A stretch of DNA of 64,000 bases from Nonomuraea sp. MG754425 (GTDB lineage: Bacteria; Actinomycetota; Actinomycetes; Streptosporangiales; Streptosporangiaceae): NCBI RefSeq assembly GCF_021699195.1, contig NZ_SSXE01000018.1, positions 1 to 64,000 on the forward strand, given 5' to 3'. Position 1 is the stretch's first letter. Each line of letters opens with the position of its first letter. Positions 56,489 to 64,000 of this stretch are shown in pieces. The notes under the pieces were generated by a model. That model was given only the letters and a program-made list of their open reading frames with translations, was not told where the DNA came from and searched no databases. The position numbers and the translations under genes are program-made.

Positions 56489-59032
56489 TTACGACTCGGT
56501 CGGTTTGCAGTTGGCGGCTTCAGCGGTGGGCCGGCAAACCAATGCCGCCCGGATCGGCCTGCCTGACTCGACGGTCATGAGCCATACCTCGCGGCCCTGG
56601 GCGTCGTGGTTGCTGGCGTGGGCGGAGAAGGAGACCTTGCCGCTCGCGCCGTCGAACTCCTGTCCACGCAGGTTGTAGTGCACGCCGCTGCGGATGTCGC
56701 CGGTACCGCTCTGTGTGAGGTAGGCGTTGAGCGCGATCGCGACGGCCTGGGCCGCGTCATAGCCGAAGGCGGCGTGGGCGAAGGAGATGTGGGATGACGT
56801 TGCAGCCGCCCATTGCTGCAAGGTCTTCTGGCCCTGGTTGAGCGAAGTGTCACGGACGTCAGTCAGTGATACGAAGGACATGCTCACATCGTGTTTGTCC
56901 GGGTTGGATCGCACGTCATTGGCGACGGAACCGGTGACGTCGTCCGATGCGAGCAGTCTGATCCCTTGTTTTTCGCATGAGGCCCCCCACGCGAGCTTGA
57001 GGCTGCTCAGGAAGTCGGCCCTGCCCGTGTAGTAGATCACCTTCGCGCCCGACGCGCAGGCTTCCTTCACCGCGTTCTGGAGTGAGGCGTTGTCGGCGAA
57101 AGCGTGCTCCGTCTTCTCCGCTCCGTACTCCTTCCAGAACAGATCCTTGAGGTCCTGGCTGTAGAGCTCACCTGGCTGCTGCTGCCAGACGACGGCCACC
57201 TTGGGCCGTGCTCCCATCCCCTTGGCGAGCGCGAGTGTGTCAAGCCAGTGCACCGTGGCCTTCATCTGCAGGCTGTCCACGACGGCCAGCCGGAACAGGT
57301 AGGCCGACGGACGGCCTGCCACCACATTCGCGATCTTGTCCACCGTGGAGACCGTGCTGACCATCGGAACGTTCGCCTTCGTCAGCACCTCCACCGCCTG
57401 TCTGACCTCCTCGCGGCTCCAGGCGAACCCCACGGCGGCCGCCAGCGACGAGTCTTCCCGCGCACGTTCCCCGACGCCGGTAGCCGCGAGCTCGGCGCTG
57501 AGAAAGTCCTGGCCGGTGTTGGCGAATACGACCTTCATCTTCCAGTCGGACTTGCTCCTGTTGTAACTGGCCTGATATGCGCCTATCCCGGCCAGCTCGC
57601 CCGCCACCGCCGTCATCTGGCCGTCCTTGAAAGCCGCGCCGGGCTGCGTCGTCAGCGGGCCGAGGTAGGCGATCGTGAACACCTTGGAGTCGAACGGAAT
57701 CTGGCCGTTCTGCTCCTCTATCCGGTTCAGTGCCGGCTGTACGAACGGGTGCGGCGCCATCTTGTCCAGTGGCCCCAGGCCCACGCACTGCTCGGCCACC
57801 CTGTGCAGTTCGGTACCGCAATCCACGGTGGCCGCCAAGGTCGCGGTAATCGGCGCGCCTATCAGTATCAGCACCACTGCCCAGAAGGCCAGGGGGCGAA
57901 TGGGAAACAACCTTGCGCTACTGTCGGTCCCCGGCTGGGGGCCGTCCTTTTCCAGCTTGATCACGAGGTATGGGCTCGGCCTGACCCTGCGCATGGTTTC
58001 CTGCCATGTGCGGTAGAGCTCGACCGGACCCGCCGTGCCGCTGGTGTCGAGTTCGGCGCGGTGCACGGTCGGCGGCTCCGACGTAGAGACGACCAGCAGC
58101 AGCGGGCCTCGCTGCCCCGTGCTGACCCTGACCATGTCAACCAGTTCCATGAAGCGGCGGCCCGCCCTGCCGAGGTCGGCGTTCTTGATCCTTACCACGG
58201 GATAGGTGTGGCGGCCCCAGCCGGGCCAGGGAATCACGCGACGTCGGTAAGCCTGGCGGAGGTCCTCGAGCAGCGCGGTGACCATCAGCCTCTCAACCGC
58301 CTCTTGCCGCTCGGCCTCGTCCCGGCCGGGGTCAGCGAAGCGCATCGCGTAATCGATGAGGTCTTCGCCCTCCAGGCGCCTCAGAAAAGGCGCCTTGCGA
58401 AACCAGCGATAGAAGATCAGGCCGCGGATCAACAGCGCGGCGTGTAGCAGGGCGCAGATGACGGCCACGGCCGGGCTGACTAACCAGAGCACCAGGCTGA
58501 CGCGGTCCATGAGATTCTGCAGCCCGAACGCGACCAGCCCGGAGGCCGGTAGCCAGGTGGTCATGGTCCTGCTCACGTAGTCAGCCCAGCGCCGCAGCGC
58601 CGGTCCCGTGAACGCCTCCTTCCTCCGCCATTCAGCCAGAGATCGCTGGTAGGCGTTGCGCACGACCACGGGGTTGGGCGGACTCCCGGCTCCGGGAACT
58701 TGGAGGTTGCGCTCGCCCCAAGCCCAAAGGACGAATCGGGTCAGCGGGAAGCGGAGAGGCGGGAGCAGCGTGCCCTTGACCCAGCGCGCCAGGAGGCCGT
58801 CAACGCCCGTCAGCCGCTCCACGATCGCCGTGACGTCGGAGAAGCCGGTCGCTTCCGCATCGATCTCCGCATGCGGCGCCCGCCGGTCGAAGTGCCGCGC
58901 CTTTTCGACCGCCTGCTCGGCCAGTTGCATGTCGCCCGTGAACACCAGAACCGGTCGTCCGCCTTCCCTGGACAAGGGCGAGGGGCGGCGTACGGCCTTA
59001 TCAATCACCTGATATACCGGGGTATATGGCAT
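56489..59032 (-). CDS. membrane protein: degenerate NTPase-like domain plus extracytoplasmic periplasmic-binding domain
   Basis: This 847-residue protein starts with ATG 59032, with GGAGG about 11 bases upstream. Residues 26-60 (RPVLVFTGDMQLAEQAVEKA) look like the first strand of an AAA/STAND ATPase, but GDMQLAEQ replaces a GxxGxGKT P-loop. Near residues 278-316 VRIKNADLGRAGRRFMELVD and GPLLLVVSTSE resemble Walker B and sensor strands. Hydrophobic segments lie at about 179-207 (possibly a hairpin from 160) and 379-402. Residues 450-845 are a type I periplasmic-binding fold (IAYLGPLTTQPGAAFKDGQM, VPMVSTVSTVDKIANVVAGR, HAAFGYDAAQAVAIALNAYL) as in branched-chain amino-acid ABC binding proteins. 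It therefore looks like a receptor, not a transporter part. No neighbour explains its output. Confidence 0.75.
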   Translation of the reverse strand: MPYTPVYQVIDKAVRRPSPLSREGGRPVLVFTGDMQLAEQAVEKARHFDRRAPHAEIDAEATGFSDVTAIVERLTGVDGLLARWVKGTLLPPLRFPLTRFVLWAWGERNLQVPGAGSPPNPVVVRNAYQRSLAEWRRKEAFTGPALRRWADYVSRTMTTWLPASGLVAFGLQNLMDRVSLVLWLVSPAVAVICALLHAALLIRGLIFYRWFRKAPFLRRLEGEDLIDYAMRFADPGRDEAERQEAVERLMVTALLEDLRQAYRRRVIPWPGWGRHTYPVVRIKNADLGRAGRRFMELVDMVRVSTGQRGPLLLVVSTSEPPTVHRAELDTSGTAGPVELYRTWQETMRRVRPSPYLVIKLEKDGPQPGTDSSARLFPIRPLAFWAVVLILIGAPITATLAATVDCGTELHRVAEQCVGLGPLDKMAPHPFVQPALNRIEEQNGQIPFDSKVFTIAYLGPLTTQPGAAFKDGQMTAVAGELAGIGAYQASYNRSKSDWKMKVVFANTGQDFLSAELAATGVGERAREDSSLAAAVGFAWSREEVRQAVEVLTKANVPMVSTVSTVDKIANVVAGRPSAYLFRLAVVDSLQMKATVHWLDTLALAKGMGARPKVAVVWQQQPGELYSQDLKDLFWKEYGAEKTEHAFADNASLQNAVKEACASGAKVIYYTGRADFLSSLKLAWGASCEKQGIRLLASDDVTGSVANDVRSNPDKHDVSMSFVSLTDVRDTSLNQGQKTLQQWAAATSSHISFAHAAFGYDAAQAVAIALNAYLTQSGTGDIRSGVHYNLRGQEFDGASGKVSFSAHASNHDAQGREVWLMTVESGRPIRAALVCRPTAEAANCKPTES

Positions 59033-59519
59033 GCGTGATCAAGCCTCCGGATTGATGGTCGAACCCCCTGCGCGATTTGCTAGGGCGAGCGTACGTCGAT
59101 CAACGCGTCATCTGCCCGGATTCTCCAGATCGCATGGTTCAGTGATGCCCGCCTCGAAGTCTCTTGGGGTTGAGGGATTGAGACTGGTCGTGCGTCGACG
59201 TTCAGGCCCGCCCGTGTGGCGGTTCGCCACCACCGCGGTCGTTGGGCGACGGGTGCGGCTCCTTTGACGGACCGAGTTGATCAGATGATGAGCTGGTTGT
59301 CGTGCCGGCCATGGACGCGCTGGTGTTCTTGGCCGAGATGGTGGCGCCAGTATTCGGGCAGACCTTGACGACCCTGCTGGTTATGCCGCAGCATGCGTGG
59401 CGAAAAATTCGTCGCGGGCTCGTTGCTCCTGCTGGCGCAGCGCCACCGATCATGGCCACCCGGGCCCCACCACAGAGGCTGACGGCAGTCGAAATGAGCC
59501 GCGGGCGATCATGCGAACG
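59033..59519. other. no gene recognised
   Basis: About 490 bases upstream of the sensor-like protein and downstream of the LacI gene. A + strand frame from 59302 has no clear ribosome site or family; it is not called. Confidence 0.35.
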
Positions 59520-60524
59520 CTAATCGCGGATCCGGGTCAGAGCAGTCGCTGAGTCACGGATCACCAGTTTGGGTTCGGGGTCGGTGATGACACCGCCTGC
59601 GCTTGGCCGCCCCGCGATCAGGTCGTAAAGCGCCTCGACGCCGGCCCGGCCGAGTTGGTACATGGGCATCCGGACTGCGGTGACGGCCGGGCGCAGGTGT
59701 TGCATCAGGTCGACGTCGTGGATGCCGACCACCGAGAGCTGGCCGGGGATGGCGATGCCGAGGTCGCTCGCGGCGGCCAGGACCCCGACCGCGCTCATGA
59801 TGTTGTTGACGACGATGGCGGTCGGCGCGGTTGCCGCCTGCATGGCCTGCCGGAGCCCGTCGGCGCCGGCCTGCTCGCCGAACCCGGTGGCCAGGTGCGG
59901 AGCCGGTGTCAGGCCGGCGGCGTCCATCGCCTGCCGGTGGCCCAGGTAGCGCTGCTGGGAAAGGTATCCCAAACCCCCGACGAAGACGATGTGGCGGTGG
60001 CCGAGGTTGACCAGGAACCGCGTCGCGATCTCGCCCGCGCGGCGATCGTCCACGTCGATCCAGGGATGGTCCAGTGCGTGTTCCAGGACGAGGATCGGCT
60101 TGGGGTGGGAGCGGAGTTCAGCCAGCACGTCGTCGTCCAGCAGCCCTTCGCCGCGGATCAAGATACCGTCGACCGTGCCCTGGCTGAGCAGCCGGGTCAG
60201 GAACTGGCTGCCGGAGCGCATCGTTTCGGCATCGCCCAGCAGGACCGTCGCGCCGTGCTCCGCCGCCGCCTCGTAGACCCCGTGCCGCAGCGGTCCGTAG
60301 ACCGGGTTGTCGAGCTTGTTGAGGATCATCGCGATCATGTCGGTTTGGTTGAGCCGCAGCGAGCGCGCCGTCTGGTTCGGCTGGTAGCCCAATTGCTGCA
60401 TCGCCCGGAGCACCCGGGTGCGGGTGGATTCCCTCATCCGGGTGTGGCTCGTGCCGTTGACCACCGCCGACACCACGGCGAGTGACACCCCAGCCGCCCG
60501 TGCGACGTCACGTTGCGTTGCCAT
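59520..60524 (-). CDS. LacI-family transcriptional regulator
   Basis: The protein has 334 residues. The N-terminal HTH is ATQRDVARAAGVSLAVVSAV with the hinge LGYQPNQTARSLRLNQTDMI. The sugar-binding domain has FVNLGHRHIVFVGG and LSVVGIHDVDLMQHLRPAVT, where the conserved fold strands of LacI regulators fall. It is divergent from the pyruvyl-transferase-family gene and ABC permeases beginning at 60604. Inverted ACGT-containing sites fill the spacer, so it is their repressor in all likelihood, induced by the imported saccharide. Confidence 0.9.
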   Translation of the reverse strand: MATQRDVARAAGVSLAVVSAVVNGTSHTRMRESTRTRVLRAMQQLGYQPNQTARSLRLNQTDMIAMILNKLDNPVYGPLRHGVYEAAAEHGATVLLGDAETMRSGSQFLTRLLSQGTVDGILIRGEGLLDDDVLAELRSHPKPILVLEHALDHPWIDVDDRRAGEIATRFLVNLGHRHIVFVGGLGYLSQQRYLGHRQAMDAAGLTPAPHLATGFGEQAGADGLRQAMQAATAPTAIVVNNIMSAVGVLAAASDLGIAIPGQLSVVGIHDVDLMQHLRPAVTAVRMPMYQLGRAGVEALYDLIAGRPSAGGVITDPEPKLVIRDSATALTRIRD

Positions 60525-60545
60525 GGTGCAAGCCTACTCGGTTCT

Positions 60546-60592
60546 TGACGTAACGTCTCACCATCCCTATTTTGAATTCACGTTACGTCACG
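60546..60592. promoter_or_regulatory. paired LacI-type operators
   Basis: TGACGTAACGT (60546-60556) and ACGTTACGTCA (60580-60590) are exact 11-bp inverted copies, 23 bp apart. The first is itself the palindrome GACGT-A-ACGTC. The second ends 14 bp before the ATG at 60604, overlapping the leader. Two operator sites around a promoter fit LacI repression. Confidence 0.7.
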
Positions 60593-60603
60593 AAGGAGTT
60601 CAT

Positions 60604-61893
60604 ATGACAGCGACATGTCGCACCGTCCTCCTGCGGTCCTCCTGGGCGACGGTGAACATCGGCGACGTGGCTCACTCCCCTGGCGTGGTGCGGGCGTTTC
60701 AGCGGTTCGCCCCCGAGGTCGAGGTCATCCTCTGGCCGGTGCGGCTGGAGGAGCGCGAACGATCCATGCTGCGGCACGCGTTTCCCGACCTGCGCGTCGT
60801 CGATGGCACTCTCGGCGGGGACGGGCCGAGCACCCCGGAGTTGGCCGCCGCCATCGACGGCGCGGACGTCCTGATGCACGGATCGGGCGCCGACGCCTTC
60901 CAGGGCACCGAGATCGATTGGTGGCGCGAGCACGTGGGCCGCCCGTATGGGTACTTCGGGGTCACCGTGGATCCGCTGTGCCCACCGACCATGGCGACGC
61001 TGCCGGAGCTGGCACAGATGGTCGATCTGCTCCCACCGTCCTATCTCGAGGACGACGTCAAGGACCGTTTCGACAGCGCCGACTTCGTGTACTGCCGCGA
61101 AACGCTGACCCTGGCCACCCTGCGCGGCCAGAAGATAACCGGGCCCGACCTCGCCTTCGGGCCGGATGGCACGTTCGCGTTCGACCACACTGACGCCGTC
61201 GCCGCCGCTCGCCTGCTGGAGGGTTTCGGCCTGCAGCCCGGTCGGTTCGCCTGCTTCGTCCCGCGGCTGCGCTACGCCCCCTATGCGAAGATCTACGGCA
61301 CGGAACCGACCCGCGAGCAGATGCGGCGCGACGCGGTCAACCGGGCCACCGTGACGCACGACCTGGCGGTGCTGGCGGCGGCGATCGAGACCTGGGTACG
61401 CGTCAGCGGCCTGCCGGCCGTCGTGGTGCCCGAGATGAGCTATGCCGTCGAGCTCGCTCACGAGCAGCTTCCCAGCCTGCTCAGCCCACAGACGCTCGCT
61501 CAGGTCCGGATCCTGGACCGGTACTGGCCGCTGGAGGAGGCGACCGGGGTCTACGCCGTCTCGTCGCTGGTGGTCAGCATGGAGTGTCATTCGCCGATCC
61601 TGGCCGCACGACATGCGATCCCGACCGTCTACCTCCGGCAGCCGACCGAGACCACGAAATCTCAGATGTTCGCCGACCTCGGCGCCCCGGACCTGGTGAT
61701 CGAGCTCGACCATCGTGCCGCGGCGACGGTCGTCGCGGTGGTCACCGACATCGCCACCGACCCGGCGCCCGCGGTCGCCCGGAGCAGGAAGGTCGCGGCC
61801 AATGCCGACGACCGGCTGCGGGCGGCGGTGCGAGCCTGCGTCGCGGGCCGGCCCATCGGCCTGCCTGCACCGGTGGAGAGCGGCGATGCATAG
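60604..61893 (+). CDS. polysaccharide pyruvyl transferase family protein
   Basis: ATG 60604 after AAGGAG gives 429 residues. The pattern SSWATVNIGDVAHSPGVVRA at the start, DVLMHGSGADAFQG, YFGVTVDPLCPP and VSMECHSPILAARHAIPTVY near the end, with ALELAHE-like blocks between, is that of the PS_pyruv_trans domain. Classical members transfer pyruvate from PEP onto polysaccharide sugars as a ketal; the family also has divergent members of unknown activity. It overlaps the first permease gene by eight bases and shares its LacI-controlled promoter, so its substrate is probably linked to the imported saccharide. That link is inference. Confidence 0.75.
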   Translation: MTATCRTVLLRSSWATVNIGDVAHSPGVVRAFQRFAPEVEVILWPVRLEERERSMLRHAFPDLRVVDGTLGGDGPSTPELAAAIDGADVLMHGSGADAFQGTEIDWWREHVGRPYGYFGVTVDPLCPPTMATLPELAQMVDLLPPSYLEDDVKDRFDSADFVYCRETLTLATLRGQKITGPDLAFGPDGTFAFDHTDAVAAARLLEGFGLQPGRFACFVPRLRYAPYAKIYGTEPTREQMRRDAVNRATVTHDLAVLAAAIETWVRVSGLPAVVVPEMSYAVELAHEQLPSLLSPQTLAQVRILDRYWPLEEATGVYAVSSLVVSMECHSPILAARHAIPTVYLRQPTETTKSQMFADLGAPDLVIELDHRAAATVVAVVTDIATDPAPAVARSRKVAANADDRLRAAVRACVAGRPIGLPAPVESGDA

Positions 61894-62797
61894 CCTGCGC
61901 GACCGCTGGCGGCGCGACCGGGTCCTGCTGCTGCTGGCGCTTCCCGGGGTCACGGCGCTGCTGCTGTTCCACTATCTGCCGCTCGGCGGGAACATCATCG
62001 CGTTCCAGGACTTCCAGCCGTTCCTCGGAATCTGGCACAGCCCGTACGTCGGGCTGGACAACTTCGAGCCGGTGCTCACCGGCGACCCGGTGTTCCTCAG
62101 CGCACTCGCCAACACACTGATCATCACGCTGATCCAGGTGGTCTTCGTGTTCCCGCTGCCGATCTGCCTCGCGTTGATCCTGAACGCGACCATCAGCGAA
62201 CGGCTCAAACGCCTCGCCCAGTCGATCCTCTACATGCCGCACTTCCTGTCCTGGGTCATCGTGGTCGCCCTGTTCCAGCAGATGTTCGGCAACGGCGGGA
62301 TGCTCAACGCCTGGCTGCGCTCGGCCGACCTGTCCACGTTCCACATCGTCGGCGTACCCGAGTTGTTCAAACTCATGATCACATCGCAGGTGATCTGGAA
62401 GGACACCGGCTGGTCGACGATCATCTTCCTCGCCGCACTGTCCAGAGTGGATCCGGCGCAGATGGAGGCCGCGGTGGTGGACGGCGCCTCGGCGGTTCGC
62501 CGCCTGTGGCATGTGACCCTGCCCTACATCCGCCCGGTGATCGTCCTGCTGCTGATTCTGCGGCTCGGTGACTCGCTGTCCGTCGGGTTCGAGCAGATCA
62601 TCCTGCAGCAGGCACAGGTCGGCGCCGGCGCCAGCGAAGTACTCGACACATACGTCTACAACCACGGGATCGTCGGCGGCGACTGGGGCACCGCGGCCGC
62701 GGTGGGGCTGATCAAAGGCATTGTCGGTGTCGCGCTCGTGCTCGGCGCCAACCGGTTGGCCCACGCCCTGGGCGAGCAGGGGGTGTACGCCAAGTGA
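61886..62797 (+). CDS. ABC transporter permease (LplB/PotB type)
   Basis: ATG 61886 overlaps the preceding TAG and gives 303 residues with six helices. VVDGASAVRRLWHVTLPYIR is the EAA loop, and NTLIITLIQVVFVFPLPICL forms one of the central helices. The sequence resembles LplB-type permeases of CUT1 importers for complex saccharides. The next gene starts at GTG 62794 within its stop (GTGA), so the pair is translated together. Confidence 0.9.
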   Translation: MHSLRDRWRRDRVLLLLALPGVTALLLFHYLPLGGNIIAFQDFQPFLGIWHSPYVGLDNFEPVLTGDPVFLSALANTLIITLIQVVFVFPLPICLALILNATISERLKRLAQSILYMPHFLSWVIVVALFQQMFGNGGMLNAWLRSADLSTFHIVGVPELFKLMITSQVIWKDTGWSTIIFLAALSRVDPAQMEAAVVDGASAVRRLWHVTLPYIRPVIVLLLILRLGDSLSVGFEQIILQQAQVGAGASEVLDTYVYNHGIVGGDWGTAAAVGLIKGIVGVALVLGANRLAHALGEQGVYAK

Positions 62798-63765
62798 CGA
62801 GCCGATCTGTGCCGACCGCGGTGTCCGTGGCGCGCCCCGCCGCGGGCACCGGGCCGCGGCGGCCACGCTCGGGACGCAGCCGGCGTCCGGCCTGGATGGG
62901 CGAGCCCAGCAAGCTGGGGTTCGGTGCGCGGGGACTCGTGCTCGGCCTGGGCTGCCTGGCGGTTCTGGTGCCGTTCTGGGCGGTGCTCGTGACCAGCATC
63001 GCCTCTCCGGCGGAGGTCAACGGGGCGGGCGGCTTCGTGCTGTGGACGAACCAACCGACGCTGGACTCCTACCGGGCCGTCCTGTCCGGCGGAATCGTCA
63101 CCCGTGCGCTGCTGGTGAGCGCCGGCATCACCGCGGTCGGCACGGCACTCAGCCTCGTCGCCACGATCGCTCTGGCGTACGCGCTGTCGCGGCCAGGTTC
63201 GTTGCTGCAGAAGCCGATCCTGCTGATGACGGTGTTCACCCTGCTGTTCAACCCGGGCATCATCCCGATGTACCTGGCGGTCAAACAGCTTGGCCTGCTG
63301 GACAGCTACCTGGCACTGATCCTGCCGGTGCTGGTGAACGCGTTCAACGTCATCGTCATGCGCGCGTTCTTCCAGGGAATCCCCGGCGAGCTGCGGGAAA
63401 GCGCCTATATGGACGGTGCCGGGGAGATGCGCATCCTGCTGCGGATCGTCCTGCCACTGTCGAAGGCGGTCGTCTCCGTGATCGGGCTGTTCTACGCAGT
63501 GGCGTACTGGAACGCCTTCTTCTCCGCGATGTTGTACCTCCAGTCGTCGGAGAAGTGGCCGCTGCAACTGGTGCTGCGCACCTACGTCGTCAACAACACC
63601 CCGATCGGGTCCGACCAGCTCAGCTCGAACGTGGAGAACCTGCCACCACAGATCTCCGTCCAGATGGCGATTCTCGTCATCTCCGTCCTGCCCATCCTGT
63701 TCGTCTACCCCTTCATCCAGAAGCACTTCGCCAAGGGACTCATGGTCGGCGCCGTCAAGGGCTGA
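62794..63765 (+). CDS. ABC transporter permease (LplC type)
   Basis: GTG 62794 overlaps the upstream TGA and gives 323 residues. A Pro/Arg-rich cytoplasmic N-terminus of about 45 residues is unusual. Six helices follow. The EAA loop is ESAYMDGAGEMRILLRIVLP, with NPGIIPMYLAVKQLGLLDSY before it. NVIVMRAFFQGIPGELRESA is typical of LplC. It forms the second half of the importer; the binding protein starts 33 bp downstream. No ATPase gene is present in the visible part. Confidence 0.9.
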   Translation: MTSRSVPTAVSVARPAAGTGPRRPRSGRSRRPAWMGEPSKLGFGARGLVLGLGCLAVLVPFWAVLVTSIASPAEVNGAGGFVLWTNQPTLDSYRAVLSGGIVTRALLVSAGITAVGTALSLVATIALAYALSRPGSLLQKPILLMTVFTLLFNPGIIPMYLAVKQLGLLDSYLALILPVLVNAFNVIVMRAFFQGIPGELRESAYMDGAGEMRILLRIVLPLSKAVVSVIGLFYAVAYWNAFFSAMLYLQSSEKWPLQLVLRTYVVNNTPIGSDQLSSNVENLPPQISVQMAILVISVLPILFVYPFIQKHFAKGLMVGAVKG

Positions 63766-63798
63766 CCGGTCGTCCACACAATGTGGAAAGAAGACGTC

Positions 63799-64000
63799 AT
63801 GGCACCCACCTTCAGCCGCCGCCAGGTCCTGGCACTCGGCGCGGCAACGGGGCTGGCCCCGCTGCTCGGGGCCTGCGGCGACGGCAGCCCGAGTTCGCCG
63901 AACAGCTCGACCGGGTCGGTCAAGCTGCCCACCTACAAGCCCGTCACCGCGGCCACGCCCGACCTGGCCGCCGAGCCGGCGGGGGTGTCGCCGGGATACT
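63799..64000 (+). CDS. ABC substrate-binding lipoprotein with Tat-like signal, 3' cut by window edge
   Basis: ATG 63799 is preferred to the in-frame ATG at 63781 because GGAAAGAAG precedes it. The visible 67 residues begin MAPTFSRRQVLALGAATGLA, a twin-arginine signal, and end in the lipobox LLGAC. They continue to the TYKPVTAATPDLAAEPAGVS stretch characteristic of LplA-type extracellular solute-binding proteins. It completes the importer with the two permeases. The rest lies beyond the window. Confidence 0.85.
   Translation, partial: MAPTFSRRQVLALGAATGLAPLLGACGDGSPSSPNSSTGSVKLPTYKPVTAATPDLAAEPAGVSPGY

Noticed and set aside
57104-58447. Plus-strand open frame opposite the sensor-like protein
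   Set aside because: Antisense shadow with no start signal; the minus strand has membrane helices and a recognisable binding fold.
59302-59523. Possible 73-residue protein between the sensor-like gene and LacI
   Set aside because: No clear ribosome site, no family and a basic low-information C-terminus.
1-64000. tRNA, rRNA, riboswitch or CRISPR array
   Set aside because: No cloverleaf-like sequence, conserved riboswitch core or regularly spaced repeat was seen by eye; a covariance-model search would be decisive.

Overview
The window is high-GC DNA with heavily G/C-biased third codon positions, many GTG starts, GGAGG-type ribosome binding sites and actinobacterial gene families (LAL-type LuxR regulator, F420-type LLM oxidoreductase, NB-ARC protein, DUF2786, Vms1-like protein). 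It reads as chromosomal accessory DNA of a filamentous actinomycete, most like Streptosporangiaceae (Nonomuraea-like). This placement is inference from gene content. No rRNA, tRNA, CRISPR array or replication origin was seen.

Layout. 0-7 kb: a lipoprotein cut by the window edge, DoxX-like plus TetR with a 21-bp palindromic operator, a second TetR divergent from a FAD monooxygenase, a second DoxX-like gene, two gene wrecks (alpha/beta hydrolase and SDR) and a leucine-rich-repeat protein. 7-14.4 kb: a 974-residue LAL regulator, a 43-codon acidic micro-ORF and a 1368-residue secreted subtilase. 14.4-16.1 kb: relics, including Tn3-type and IS5/HARBI-type transposases and a frameshifted secreted protein. 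16.1-19.4 kb: a membrane-anchored protein divergent from a tiny membrane ORF that is translationally coupled to an NB-ARC/TPR STAND protein. 19.4-25.3 kb: TetR with an LLM oxidoreductase, an AraC regulator, a secreted protein and a secreted nuclease/phosphatase-like protein. 25.4-32.5 kb: an ROK regulator divergent from an operon of Gfo/Idh/MocA oxidoreductase, GH20 hexosaminidase, sugar-binding lipoprotein and two permeases. 32.5-45.6 kb: regulator-enzyme pairs (LysR/alpha-beta hydrolase, TetR/serine hydrolase, TetR/NTF2-like, MarR/RidA, TetR/DHA2 efflux pump), plus a secreted beta-propeller/Ig protein behind a LexA-like box and a DUF2786 protein. 45.7-56 kb: insertion-sequence remnants (IstB, IS605-like hairpin, IS1182, IS5, recombinase, integrase) around a methyltransferase, small secreted proteins, TetR/flavin reductase, a Vms1-like protein and a NUDIX hydrolase. 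56.4-59 kb: an unusual membrane protein joining a degenerate NTPase-like cytoplasmic part to an extracytoplasmic periplasmic-binding domain. 59.5-64 kb: LacI divergent from a pyruvyl-transferase-family gene, two LplB/LplC-type permeases and a Tat lipoprotein binding protein cut by the right edge.

How it works together. Thirteen transcription factors sit among about 43 intact genes, most beside one enzyme or transporter, and several have perfect palindromes in the shared promoter. Two carbohydrate importers lack their own ATPase and probably share one encoded elsewhere. The least explained parts are the 56.5-59 kb sensor-like protein, the 17.5-19.4 kb STAND cassette, the micro-ORF before the subtilase, and iron-box-like and SOS-box-like sites in unexpected places.
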